Positions 29,801 to 37,519 of a DNA stretch of 43,697 nt are shown piece after piece; positions within the stretch are counted from its first letter, which is position 1, and each line of letters begins with the position of its first letter. The notes below the pieces were generated by a model. It was not told the DNA's origin. It saw only the letters and a list, made by a program, of their open reading frames with translations, and ran no database searches. Location: the NCBI RefSeq assembly GCF_001434575.1, contig NZ_AZDA01000054.1, positions 1 to 43,697 of the forward strand. Reading direction: 5' to 3'. This DNA comes from Loigolactobacillus bifermentans DSM 20003 (GTDB lineage Bacteria; Bacillota; Bacilli; Lactobacillales; Lactobacillaceae). The translations under genes were made by a program, and so were the position numbers.

Positions 29801-32043
29801 TAGGCGCTTAACGCTTGCCCTGTACGGGATTGTTCAGACTGCATTGCTTGTGCTGGAATCCCTGCATATTGGATTTTCCCACCATAAAGGCCTGCGTCAG
29901 GCCCAACATCAATCAACCAATCGGCTTGACTGATCACTTGTAAATTGTGTTCGACGATGACCAATGAATTACCGGCTGTTACCAGTTCATCAAAAAGCGT
30001 TAATAGTCGCTGGACATCTTTTAAATGCAAGCCGGCCGTTGGTTCATCTAACAAATACAGCGTACCTTTTCGTTGTAACTGGATGGCTAATTTCAACCGT
30101 TGCCGTTCGCCCCCCGATAAAGTTGTCAGCGGCTGGCCTAACGTTAAATAACCGAGACCAACCCGTTGCATCTGCCGTAACGGTTCAACAACCGTTGGGA
30201 TGCCTTGAAAAAAGTTGCTAGCTGTCTCAATCGGCATATCCAGCACATCACTAATGGTCTTGCCTTGGAACAGGTAGCCTAACGCTGTTTGATTGTAGCG
30301 TTTACCATGACACAACTCACATGCTTGCACAACAGGGTCCATAAAGGCCATATTGGTCACCATCACCCCTTTGCCTTTACACACTGGACATGCGCCTTTC
30401 CCATTGTAACTGAATAAACTGGTGCCGACATGATTGGCTTGCGCAAACAGTTTACGAATTGGATCGAGCAACTGTAAATAAGTCACTGGCGTTGAACGTG
30501 AATTGGTCCCAATGTCATTTTGGGCTAAATCAACGTAGTCTGTGGTCAACTGTTGGCGCAGCGCTTGAACCAGTGTACTTTTCCCTGAACCTGCTACCCC
30601 TGAAATAACCGTTTCAATCCCTAACGGAATAGTGACATTCACATGTTGTAAATTGTGTAAGGTCACATCCTGTAAGTTGATTGCCCCAGTTGCAGTCCGT
30701 GGTGTTCGAAAAGCGAGTGGCTGATTTAACAACCGACCGGTTAACGTTGAACTGGCTAATAATTCAGTGTAGGTGCCTTGAAACGTGACCGTTCCACCAT
30801 GAATACCTGCACCAGGCCCCATTTCAACCACCCAATCTGCCAAGGCAATTAATGCTGGCTGATGTTCGACAATCAGAATCGTATTGCCCTTCGCTTTTAA
30901 ACGAGTTAGCGCTGCCTTGATCAATTCAATATCATGAGGATGGAGACCGACACTGGGTTCGTCTAAAATATAAACCATGTCGACTAACGCACTGGTTAAA
31001 AACTTGGCAATTTTAATGCGCTGCGTTTCGCCACCCGATAAAGAACCCGTTTCACGATTCAAGGTTAAATAGCCTAACCCAATATCGATCAATGATTGTA
31101 CTTTACGTCCCAATTCGCGCAGTAAGTCCTGCACTAACGGTGTCTTGATTCGGTTTAAAAAGGCCTGAACTTTCAATAAATCTAACTGTAAAACGTCTGC
31201 AATATTCAGCCCAGCAATCTGACAGGTCAACACTTCGGCCCGTAATCGCGTGCCATGACAGGTTGGGCAAGCTTGGCGGGTCACCACTTTAGCCAATGCC
31301 TCACGGTGGTGTGCTGCCTCTTTTTTACCAATAATAGAGCGTTTAATGCGTGGTACCACCCCTTCATACAAAGCCGATTTCGGCCAAGCCGCTGGTGCCT
31401 GCTTCAGTCGTTGTTGTGGCGCATATAGCAACAAGTCTAATTCAGCTGTCGTATAATTTTTTAACGGTTTATCATTGTCAAATAGGCCACTATTGGCATA
31501 CCGTTTCCAACGCCAAGTGTCCGGTCCAAAACTAACAAACGTAATGGCCCCCTCATTTAGGGAACGTTCTGGGTCGATCAGCTGGTCCACATTAATATCG
31601 TCCACATAGCCTAATCCTTGACAGGTGGGGCACATCCCTTGTGGCAAATTAAATGAAAAGGTATCTGAATAGCCGACAAAAGGCCGCCCTGCCCGGGAAA
31701 ATAGCAACCGCAACAAGGAATAGATACCTGTATAAGTGGCCAACGTCGAACGTACATTTTTACCGATCCGCTTTTGTTCAATGACGATTGCCACTGGTAA
31801 ATGATCAATCTGACCTACTTGTGGCTGGCCATATTTTGGCAAATACTGCTGGGTAAAACTCGGGAACGTCTCATTTAATTCTCGCCGCGATGTGGCTGCA
31901 ATGGTATCAAACACCAGTGACGACTTTCCTGATCCGGACAGTCCGGTGAAGACTGTGATCTTACCTTTCGGAATTTTCAAATCCACGTGCTTTAAATTAT
32001 TTTGATGGGCATCATGCACCCTGATATAACCTTGCTCAAACAA
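29788..32043 (-). CDS. UvrA-like ABC ATPase (excinuclease A paralogue, drug-resistance type)
   Basis: A 751-residue protein with two ABC ATPase halves. TTG 32043 is chosen because GAGGTG is 6 nt upstream and the product then begins LFEQGYIRVHDAHQNNLKHV, the usual UvrA-like start. The frame is open another 40 codons, but those have no SD. Walker A GLSGSGKSS and GVAGSGKST, signatures SLSGGETQR and TLSGGERQR, and Walker B YILDEPSVGLHP and YLLDEPTAGLHL are complete. Zinc motifs CPTCQG, CPTCHG, CPVCKG and CELCHG are present. Canonical UvrA is about 940-950 residues; the shorter size fits the class lacking the UvrB-binding domain (DrrC-like), linked to resistance against DNA-binding drugs. The canonical uvrA is not in this window. 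Confidence 0.9.
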   Translation of the reverse strand: MFEQGYIRVHDAHQNNLKHVDLKIPKGKITVFTGLSGSGKSSLVFDTIAATSRRELNETFPSFTQQYLPKYGQPQVGQIDHLPVAIVIEQKRIGKNVRSTLATYTGIYSLLRLLFSRAGRPFVGYSDTFSFNLPQGMCPTCQGLGYVDDINVDQLIDPERSLNEGAITFVSFGPDTWRWKRYANSGLFDNDKPLKNYTTAELDLLLYAPQQRLKQAPAAWPKSALYEGVVPRIKRSIIGKKEAAHHREALAKVVTRQACPTCHGTRLRAEVLTCQIAGLNIADVLQLDLLKVQAFLNRIKTPLVQDLLRELGRKVQSLIDIGLGYLTLNRETGSLSGGETQRIKIAKFLTSALVDMVYILDEPSVGLHPHDIELIKAALTRLKAKGNTILIVEHQPALIALADWVVEMGPGAGIHGGTVTFQGTYTELLASSTLTGRLLNQPLAFRTPRTATGAINLQDVTLHNLQHVNVTIPLGIETVISGVAGSGKSTLVQALRQQLTTDYVDLAQNDIGTNSRSTPVTYLQLLDPIRKLFAQANHVGTSLFSYNGKGACPVCKGKGVMVTNMAFMDPVVQACELCHGKRYNQTALGYLFQGKTISDVLDMPIETASNFFQGIPTVVEPLRQMQRVGLGYLTLGQPLTTLSGGERQRLKLAIQLQRKGTLYLLDEPTAGLHLKDVQRLLTLFDELVTAGNSLVIVEHNLQVISQADWLIDVGPDAGLYGGKIQYAGIPAQAMQSEQSRTGQALSAYQAR

Positions 32044-32116
32044 GCTGATCACCTCTATTTCAAAATACCACACCCTGATGATTTCAACTACGGCAAACAC
32101 TTTTTCAGCACATAAA

Positions 32117-32153
32117 AATACCAGCCGCTCCAAAAGTAGGAGCTGCTGGTATT
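32117..32153 (-). terminator. Terminator of the PnuC-family gene
   Basis: A 15-bp stem with one mismatch (32153-32139 with 32131-32117), followed on the minus strand by a T run. Confidence 0.85.
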
Positions 32154-32172
32154 CCAAAATCACAATTGCTTA

Positions 32173-32922
32173 TTAATGTACCACTGTTTGGTTGGCATAC
32201 GCTGTTTCTTGCTTCGTCAAGCGTGCCCGTTCCTTCTTATTGTACCAAGGTGAAATGGTAAACGCCAAAACATCATTGATCAAGTAAACAGAACTGTTAA
32301 CGAACATTGCCAATGTTGCAGAACCTTGGCGGAATGAAACGAACCATAATACCATTTGTGCCAAACCAGAAGCAACCCACCAAATATATTGGTTGTTGTA
32401 ACGTAAGAAACAAATGACACCAGCCGTTAAGCTAATGGCAAAACTAATAGCATCGATCCAAGGCCGGGGGTCGTTGGTAAAGGTCCCAATGACAAAACCG
32501 GAAATCACATAAACCACTAAAGTTGAGATAATGGCAATGATCCAAGTAGAGCCGGTAAACTTCCGGATCTTGGACACCATGTTCACATTCCAATTCGTGC
32601 TTAACAAGACTGGAATATCCAATGTGATCACGTAAGCCAATTGTTCCCCGATGCTTAAGTAGTTACCAGCTGCATAACCTGTAATAATGAAACAAATCGC
32701 TGATAAGATCCCTAACCAGCCGTTCACTGACTTGGCCGCGTTGATGGCTAAAATACACAACACGCCTAACGTTGTCCCCACAAAAGTGATCAACGTTAAA
32801 GCCGTTACCTTGGTATTGACCAAAGTCATAATTTGACAGCCTAAGCTAAAGAAGAATAAATAATAGTTTTGTTGTGGCCAGCCCTTTAACTGGTGACCTA
32901 AAAACTTAAAATAATTGCTCAA
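32173..32922 (-). CDS. pnuC: PnuC-family nucleoside transporter, possibly a deoxynucleoside (PnuN) type
   Basis: A 249-residue membrane protein with about seven or eight hydrophobic segments. The middle and C-terminal parts (SVNGWLGILSA, RPWIDAISFAISLTAGVICFLRYNNQYIWWVASGLAQ) match the PnuC family with its WxxW motif. PnuC proteins are facilitators for nicotinamide riboside; family branches transport thiamine, riboflavin or deoxynucleosides. Two NrdR-like boxes overlap the promoter region, which favours the deoxynucleoside (PnuN) branch over the nicotinamide riboside branch. AGGAG lies before the start. It is monocistronic with its own terminator. The family call is firm; the substrate is inferred. 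Confidence 0.87.
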   Translation of the reverse strand: MSNYFKFLGHQLKGWPQQNYYLFFFSLGCQIMTLVNTKVTALTLITFVGTTLGVLCILAINAAKSVNGWLGILSAICFIITGYAAGNYLSIGEQLAYVITLDIPVLLSTNWNVNMVSKIRKFTGSTWIIAIISTLVVYVISGFVIGTFTNDPRPWIDAISFAISLTAGVICFLRYNNQYIWWVASGLAQMVLWFVSFRQGSATLAMFVNSSVYLINDVLAFTISPWYNKKERARLTKQETAYANQTVVH

Positions 32923-32984
32923 AAGAATCGCTCCTCCACGTCCATGACGTTAATTGGCACGCGTATCGCCAGGCAAAAATGCCA

Positions 32985-33030
32985 GTACAATATATTGTGT
33001 CTAATAAAAAATCAACACAAAATATTGTAC
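32985..33030 (-). promoter_or_regulatory. Tandem NrdR-like boxes upstream of pnuC
   Basis: Two 16-bp sites. The minus-strand reading of 32985-33000 is ACACAATATATTGTAC, and the plus-strand reading of 33015-33030 is ACACAAAATATTGTAC. Against acaCwAtATaTwGtgt they fit about 14 and 13 of 16 positions. Centres are 30 bp apart, about three helical turns, close to normal NrdR spacing. A -35/-10 pair TTGTGT-17-CAATAT on minus overlaps them. Confidence 0.7.
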
Positions 33031-33133
33031 CACGATTTCAATAAAACAAAAGCCCCTCCTTGACGAAGAAACGTGAAAATCCGTTTCCATGCCTTAAACG
33101 CTAGTCAAAACTTTTTTTGGACGCGGTCGATTC

Positions 33134-33595
33134 TTAGGCCAACTGTTGCCGCAAGTCAATTAATTCAAGGACGTCATTGGCCACATCAAATCCTTTATTA
33201 CCACCTTTACCACCAGCACGTTGCATCGCTTGTTCCAGGTTGTCACACGTTAACACCCCGAAAACCAATGGCTGATCCAGTTGCATGGTCAGCGCACCGA
33301 TGCCTTTCGCCACTTCATTACAAACGTAGTCAAAATGACTGGTTTCGCCACGGATCACGGCACCTAGTGTAATGATACCGGCATAACCTTTGCTGGCCAC
33401 TAATTTGACAATGGCTGGGATCTCAAAAGCACCGGGTACCCAGATCACATCGATTTTATCAGCGTCAACTCCATGCCGGCTTAATGCGTCTTCGGCACCG
33501 GCCACTAATTTGTCGGTTACAACATTGTTAAACCGGCCTGCAATAATTGCAATTTTATCTTGAGTTGCTGAATAATGTCCTGAAAATGTTGTCAT
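33134..33595 (-). CDS. ribH: 6,7-dimethyl-8-ribityllumazine synthase
   Basis: A 153-residue enzyme that joins 5-amino-6-ribitylaminouracil to 3,4-dihydroxybutanone 4-phosphate. Motifs: IAIIAGRFNN (N-terminal strand), WVPGAFEIP, LGAVIRGETSHFDYV with the catalytic His, and LTCDNLEQAMQRAGGKGGNKG near the C-terminus. The length is typical. It is the last gene in ribD-ribE-ribBA-ribH, 25 nt after ribBA, with AGGAG upstream. Confidence 0.97.
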   Translation of the reverse strand: MTTFSGHYSATQDKIAIIAGRFNNVVTDKLVAGAEDALSRHGVDADKIDVIWVPGAFEIPAIVKLVASKGYAGIITLGAVIRGETSHFDYVCNEVAKGIGALTMQLDQPLVFGVLTCDNLEQAMQRAGGKGGNKGFDVANDVLELIDLRQQLA

Positions 33596-33620
33596 AATTT
33601 ATTTTCTCCTCGTCTTGTGC

Positions 33621-34835
33621 TTAGATTACGTGTAATTCGTGATGGAATTTTTCTTGTTTCGTCGCTAAGTAGTCACGGTTCTCTTGGCGTGGTGCAACCT
33701 CTAACGGCACCCGTTCAACTACCTTGATGCCGAAATATTCTAACCGTGCGACTTTATCTGGATTGTTGGTCAATAAACGAATTTGGTGAATGCCTTGTGC
33801 ATGTAAAATGGCAGCCGCAATCCCATAATCCCGTTGATCAGGCGCAAACCCTAATTTTTCGTTGGCTTCAACGGTGTCCAAGCCGCCTTCTTGTAAATGA
33901 TAAGCGGCAATTTTAGCCTTTAAGCCAATGCCACGGCCTTCTTGCCGCAAGTAAACCAATAAACCAGCTGGCGCTTGGGCGACTTCACTAAGCGCTTGAT
34001 GCAATTGTTCTCCACAGTCACAGCGATGCGACCCAAACACATCCCCCGTTAAGCATTCAGAATGTAGCCGAACCAAAGGGACGTCAGCATTGGCAACATC
34101 CCCATGGGCTAATGCCAATTGCAGGCGGTTATCGGCTGTGCTGGTATAATCAGTTAATTCAAATTCGCCATATTCAGTTGGCAATTTCACTGTATTTTCC
34201 GCACGAACCGCATCAATATTGTGACGATAGCGGTAATTGATCAATTCTTCAACTGTGATCAACGGAATCTCCAGTTTAGCCGCCAATTCTTCTAATTCTG
34301 CAAAACGATTCATATGGCCATCTGGTTTTAACGTCTCACAAATGTAAGCTACTGGTGCTGCCCCTGCCATAGTGGCTAAATCAACGGCTGCTTCCGTGTG
34401 CCCATCACGAACCAAAACCCCGCCATCAACGGCAATCAACGGGAACATATGGCCTGGATGTTCAAAATCATCTGGTTTTGCATTGGTGTCACTTAACGCC
34501 TTGATCGTTGTGGCACGGTCATAAGCTGAGATCCCAGTTGTGGTAGTCACGTGATCCGTACTAACGGTAAAAGCAGTGGCATAAGTTTCAGTATTGTGAT
34601 CGGTCATTAAATGCATATTCAATGCCTTGGCGCGTTCTGCGGTCATCGGCGCACAAACCAGCCCACGCCCATAAGTCACCATCGTATTGACACTTTCAGG
34701 CGTTGCATATTCCGCAATTCCTAAAAAGTCCCCTTCTGCTTCACGATTCCGATCATCAGAAACTAAAATTAACCCACCTGACTTTAATTGTTTGATAGCG
34801 CCTTCAATTGCCTGATCTACTACTTGTTCGTCCAT
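33621..34835 (-). CDS. ribBA: Bifunctional 3,4-dihydroxybutanone-4-phosphate synthase / GTP cyclohydrolase II
   Basis: A 404-residue fusion. The N-terminal domain (about 1-200) makes 3,4-dihydroxybutanone 4-phosphate from ribulose 5-phosphate: DDRNREAEGDFL with acidic metal ligands, and RDGHTEAAVDL. The C-terminal domain (about 205-400) is GTP cyclohydrolase II with the zinc site CLTGDVFGSHRCDCGEQL, and RQEGRGIGL. Both active sites look complete. ATG 34835 is 7 nt from SD2 of the duplicated-SD element, copy 2, which fills the 133-nt gap after ribE. Confidence 0.97.
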   Translation of the reverse strand: MDEQVVDQAIEGAIKQLKSGGLILVSDDRNREAEGDFLGIAEYATPESVNTMVTYGRGLVCAPMTAERAKALNMHLMTDHNTETYATAFTVSTDHVTTTTGISAYDRATTIKALSDTNAKPDDFEHPGHMFPLIAVDGGVLVRDGHTEAAVDLATMAGAAPVAYICETLKPDGHMNRFAELEELAAKLEIPLITVEELINYRYRHNIDAVRAENTVKLPTEYGEFELTDYTSTADNRLQLALAHGDVANADVPLVRLHSECLTGDVFGSHRCDCGEQLHQALSEVAQAPAGLLVYLRQEGRGIGLKAKIAAYHLQEGGLDTVEANEKLGFAPDQRDYGIAAAILHAQGIHQIRLLTNNPDKVARLEYFGIKVVERVPLEVAPRQENRDYLATKQEKFHHELHVI

Positions 34836-34968
34836 GATGAAACCTCCTAAATACTCTAATGTCTATTTTGCTATCGCAAAAATCTTATTTCCGGAGGATG
34901 TCCAGTCTTGTGGGGGCAGTTCACCCCGCAGGACGTATGGCTCCTCTATATTTGGATTATTCTAATTG
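34836..34968 (-). promoter_or_regulatory. Duplicated-SD / anti-SD leader element, copy 2
   Basis: Between ribE and ribBA. On the minus strand: SD1 GAGGAG (34946-34941), hairpin GTCCTGCGGGG...CCCCACAAGAC, anti-SD CCTCC (34897-34893), hairpin TTTTGC-GATA-GCAAAA (34881-34866), SD2 AGGAGG (34848-34843), then 7 nt to ATG. SD spacing is 97 nt. The first TTTTGC hairpin seen in the other copies is missing, and the ATG after SD1 is ATA here, so no small frame is conserved. Confidence 0.6.
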
Positions 34969-35580
34969 TTATGCTTGTTGTTCCCAATAGTGCTGCTGCA
35001 CCAATTGGGCCATATATTTACCTAAAATGTCGGTTTCAATATTAATTAATTGGCCGACTTTTTTTGTTTGCAAAATGGTTTCTTCCTGCGAGTGCGGAAT
35101 CATACTCACTGTCAGTTCAGACCCTGTTGCCCGGACAACCGTTAAACTCACACCATCCAAAGCAATTGCCCCTTTACTGACAATTTGTGGCGCCAGCTGA
35201 CTGTCATAACCGATGCTCAGCCACAAAGCCGTTTGCTCCTGCCAGCGGCGGCGCAATCGCCCTACACCGTCCACGTGGCCTTGTACCACATGGCCTTCAA
35301 AACGCCCGTTGGCAGGTAATGCCCGTTCCAAATTCACAGGATCGTTCGGCCGTAATTGGGCTAAATTCGTTCGGCGAAAACTTTCAGGCATCACATCTGC
35401 CGCAAATTCACGACCATTCAGCGCAATGGCGGTTAAACACACGCCATTAACAGCTAAACTGTCACCGATTTTCATGTCAGTGATCAAGGCTGCTGGTGCC
35501 TGCAAACTCAAGCGAATCGCTTGACCTTGCGTTTGCACTTGTCGAATTTTACCAATTCCGCCAATAATGCCACTAAACAT
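34969..35580 (-). CDS. ribE: Riboflavin synthase (alpha subunit)
   Basis: A 203-residue enzyme converting two lumazine molecules to riboflavin. It has two lumazine-binding barrels: residues 1-~95 (MFSGIIGGIGKI, GDSLAVNGVCLT, MPESFRRTNL) and ~98-190 (HVVQGHVDGVGRL, GAIALDGVSLTV, MIPHSQEETIL). The NGVCLT and DGVSLT pair and GHVDG are typical. The start overlaps the ribD stop by 8 nt, so coupling is likely. The C-terminal ~20 residues (LVQQHYWEQQA) are family-variable. Confidence 0.96.
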   Translation of the reverse strand: MFSGIIGGIGKIRQVQTQGQAIRLSLQAPAALITDMKIGDSLAVNGVCLTAIALNGREFAADVMPESFRRTNLAQLRPNDPVNLERALPANGRFEGHVVQGHVDGVGRLRRRWQEQTALWLSIGYDSQLAPQIVSKGAIALDGVSLTVVRATGSELTVSMIPHSQEETILQTKKVGQLINIETDILGKYMAQLVQQHYWEQQA

Positions 35581-36655
35581 CAGCGTCCTCCTTTCGCCGC
35601 GCTACGATTTTGACTGCATTGCCAACCACCTGACTTTGAACAAGCGCCAACGAAACAGTTGGCGCAGGTGCCCCGACAAAACTTGCTTGTGCTTGACCAC
35701 CTAGTGTTTTCAAAGCCTGATACGTGACGATTTCTTGCCAATGGTCCGTGGCCAAAAAGGCGCCATGAACCCGGGCACCGCCTTCTACTAAGACGGATTG
35801 CACCCCTTGTTCACCTAACATTTGCAAAACGGCTGTTAGCGTCCAATGATCGCGGTAAAATACTTTAACCGCTGTTTCAGCAAAACGCTGTATCTGTTGT
35901 GAATCACTGGTAAACAACCAAGTAGGAGCTGCCTGATCCGTAGCCAGTTGCAAAGTTGGCCGCACACGACCACGCCGATCCAAAATCACTCGAACTGGGG
36001 GATAGTCTAGTTGACGCCAACGTACTGTCAATTGCGGATCGTCAACCAATGCAGTTTCACTGCCCACTAAAATAGCTTGGTAATCAGCCCGCAAATGTTG
36101 CACATCAGTGCTTGCCGTTGTATCGGTTAATGCGGTACGCTGGCCGACCTGTCCCAATTTGCCATCTAGCGACATGGCCGCTTTGAGCGTCACGTACGGC
36201 AATTCATGCTGACGATAGAAAAAATTATAATGCCGGTTCAGGGCTTCTGCTTCCGATTCATGTTGGCCAATATGAACCGTTACGCCATGGGCACGTAAAT
36301 AAACAATCCCTTTGCCAGCCACCACTTCATGTGGATCCACTTGGGCCACATAAACGGTTTTAACACCCCAAGCCGCAATTTGGCGGCAGCAAGGCGGTGT
36401 TTTGCCTTGATGTGCACAAGGCTCTAATGTAACATATAGGGTTGAATCTTGAATATCTTCGGGGTTTTGAACATGATGATAAGCATTGACTTCGGCATGT
36501 TCATGACCAAAGCCAACATGATGCCCAACGGCTAGCAACCGGCCATGTTTCACCAGTACTGCACCAACCATTGGATTGGTATACGTTAAATAACGACCTT
36601 TTTGCGCTTCTTGTAACGCTAAAGCCATCCAATCTGTTTCTGTTGAAGGAATCAC
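35573..36655 (-). CDS. ribD: Bifunctional riboflavin deaminase / reductase
   Basis: A 360-residue fusion. The N-terminal deaminase (about 1-145) has the zinc site HAEVNA (H53, E55) and PCAHQGKTPPC (C80, C89). The C-terminal reductase (about 147-355) has VTLKAAMSLDGKL, ALTDTTASTDVQHLRADYQAILVGSETALVDDPQLTVR and LVEGGARVHGAFL. It deaminates and reduces the pyrimidine product of GTP cyclohydrolase II. The start is GTG 36655 with GAGGTG upstream. It is the first rib gene, behind an FMN riboswitch and its terminator. Confidence 0.96.
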   Translation of the reverse strand: MIPSTETDWMALALQEAQKGRYLTYTNPMVGAVLVKHGRLLAVGHHVGFGHEHAEVNAYHHVQNPEDIQDSTLYVTLEPCAHQGKTPPCCRQIAAWGVKTVYVAQVDPHEVVAGKGIVYLRAHGVTVHIGQHESEAEALNRHYNFFYRQHELPYVTLKAAMSLDGKLGQVGQRTALTDTTASTDVQHLRADYQAILVGSETALVDDPQLTVRWRQLDYPPVRVILDRRGRVRPTLQLATDQAAPTWLFTSDSQQIQRFAETAVKVFYRDHWTLTAVLQMLGEQGVQSVLVEGGARVHGAFLATDHWQEIVTYQALKTLGGQAQASFVGAPAPTVSLALVQSQVVGNAVKIVARRKEDADV

Positions 36656-36674
36656 ACTTCACCTCGAATTCAAT

Positions 36675-36705
36675 AAAAAAAACGCCCTGTTTTTTCAACA
36701 GGACG
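36675..36705 (-). terminator. Attenuator terminator of the FMN riboswitch
   Basis: On the minus strand CGTCCTGTT (36705-36697) pairs with AACAGGGCG (36691-36683, one non-Watson-Crick pair), followed by eight T. It lies between the aptamer and the ribD start. Confidence 0.88.
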
Positions 36706-36778
36706 CGAATTGTTTTAGTTTGAAGTAGACTTGTAGGTCTCCTGACACGACGCCAAAAAAACTGGCGCTGTATCAACT

Positions 36779-36903
36779 CTTCTCCCATCCAGACTTTAAC
36801 TGTCGGTTGCAGATTCGCACTGCATCAGCCGCAAAAATTGCGGGTCACGGACTTCAGTCATGATGACTGTTACCGTCGGTCAGGAATTTCACCTTGCCCC
36901 GAA
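36779..36903 (-). promoter_or_regulatory. FMN riboswitch (RFN element)
   Basis: On the minus strand the aptamer shows the conserved RFN blocks: GGGGCAAGGTGAAATTCC (near 36900), GACCGACGGTAAC, GGCTGATGCAGTGCGAATC, CCGACAGTTAAAGTCTGGATG and GGGAGAAG. FMN binding favours the terminator at 36675-36705 and stops transcription of the rib operon. The terminator position indicates transcriptional control. Confidence 0.96.
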
Positions 36904-36959
36904 GAAATGATTGATTCAACTTGGCTTAACTATAAACACAGCCGAAACCGCTGTCAAGT

Positions 36960-37519
36960 CTTTTTTTAATAATCATTTAAGTCGCTGATTCTAAAATAAA
37001 TGAAAATGCAACTGTAAAACCTGGTTTTAATTGGTTATTTTAAGATGCGTATTAGTCGCATTTTAAATAAATTTCAGGCATAATTTAATTAAGCACTAAT
37101 TTTCATCTACCTGAATCTTAAACCGTCAATTTTGGTGCTGCTCATTATCAGTTACACTTCAAATTGTTAACAATATTTTAAATTTTTCGACTATTTTTGT
37201 CTCATTTTGTACGATCAGGCGTATTTTGTAAAAAAAGATAACTATTATTGCTTTATTGCCATGTATAATCAATTTATTGAACTGATAATTATCAGAATAG
37301 AACAATTATAAAATTGAATATTAGGACTAAGCATTCTATAATGAAAATGGACTAATTATAAAGCAAAGTATAAAATCTTTACTTTTAGTTAGCTTTGCCA
37401 TTTTCAAAAATTGAATTTGTAAATTTTATTTTTGTGAAAATGAAAAAACAGGATAACACGTCAATCCTAGGTAAAAATTCGCTTAAAACTTAAATTTAAC
37501 AAGATTGGGAGGAAACAAC
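36960..37519. promoter_or_regulatory. AT-rich intergenic region before the Mga-like gene
   Basis: 560 bases without a credible gene. It holds the perfect palindrome CTGATAATTATCAG (37282-37295). There are also four TGAAAATG motifs: three direct (37001-37008, 37342-37349, 37435-37442) and one inverted (37399-37406). They could be regulator binding sites. Confidence 0.4.

Noticed and set aside
33060-33090. Hairpin GAAACG-N8-CGTTTC as terminator of ribH
   Set aside because: No T run follows on the minus strand, and the stem is short.
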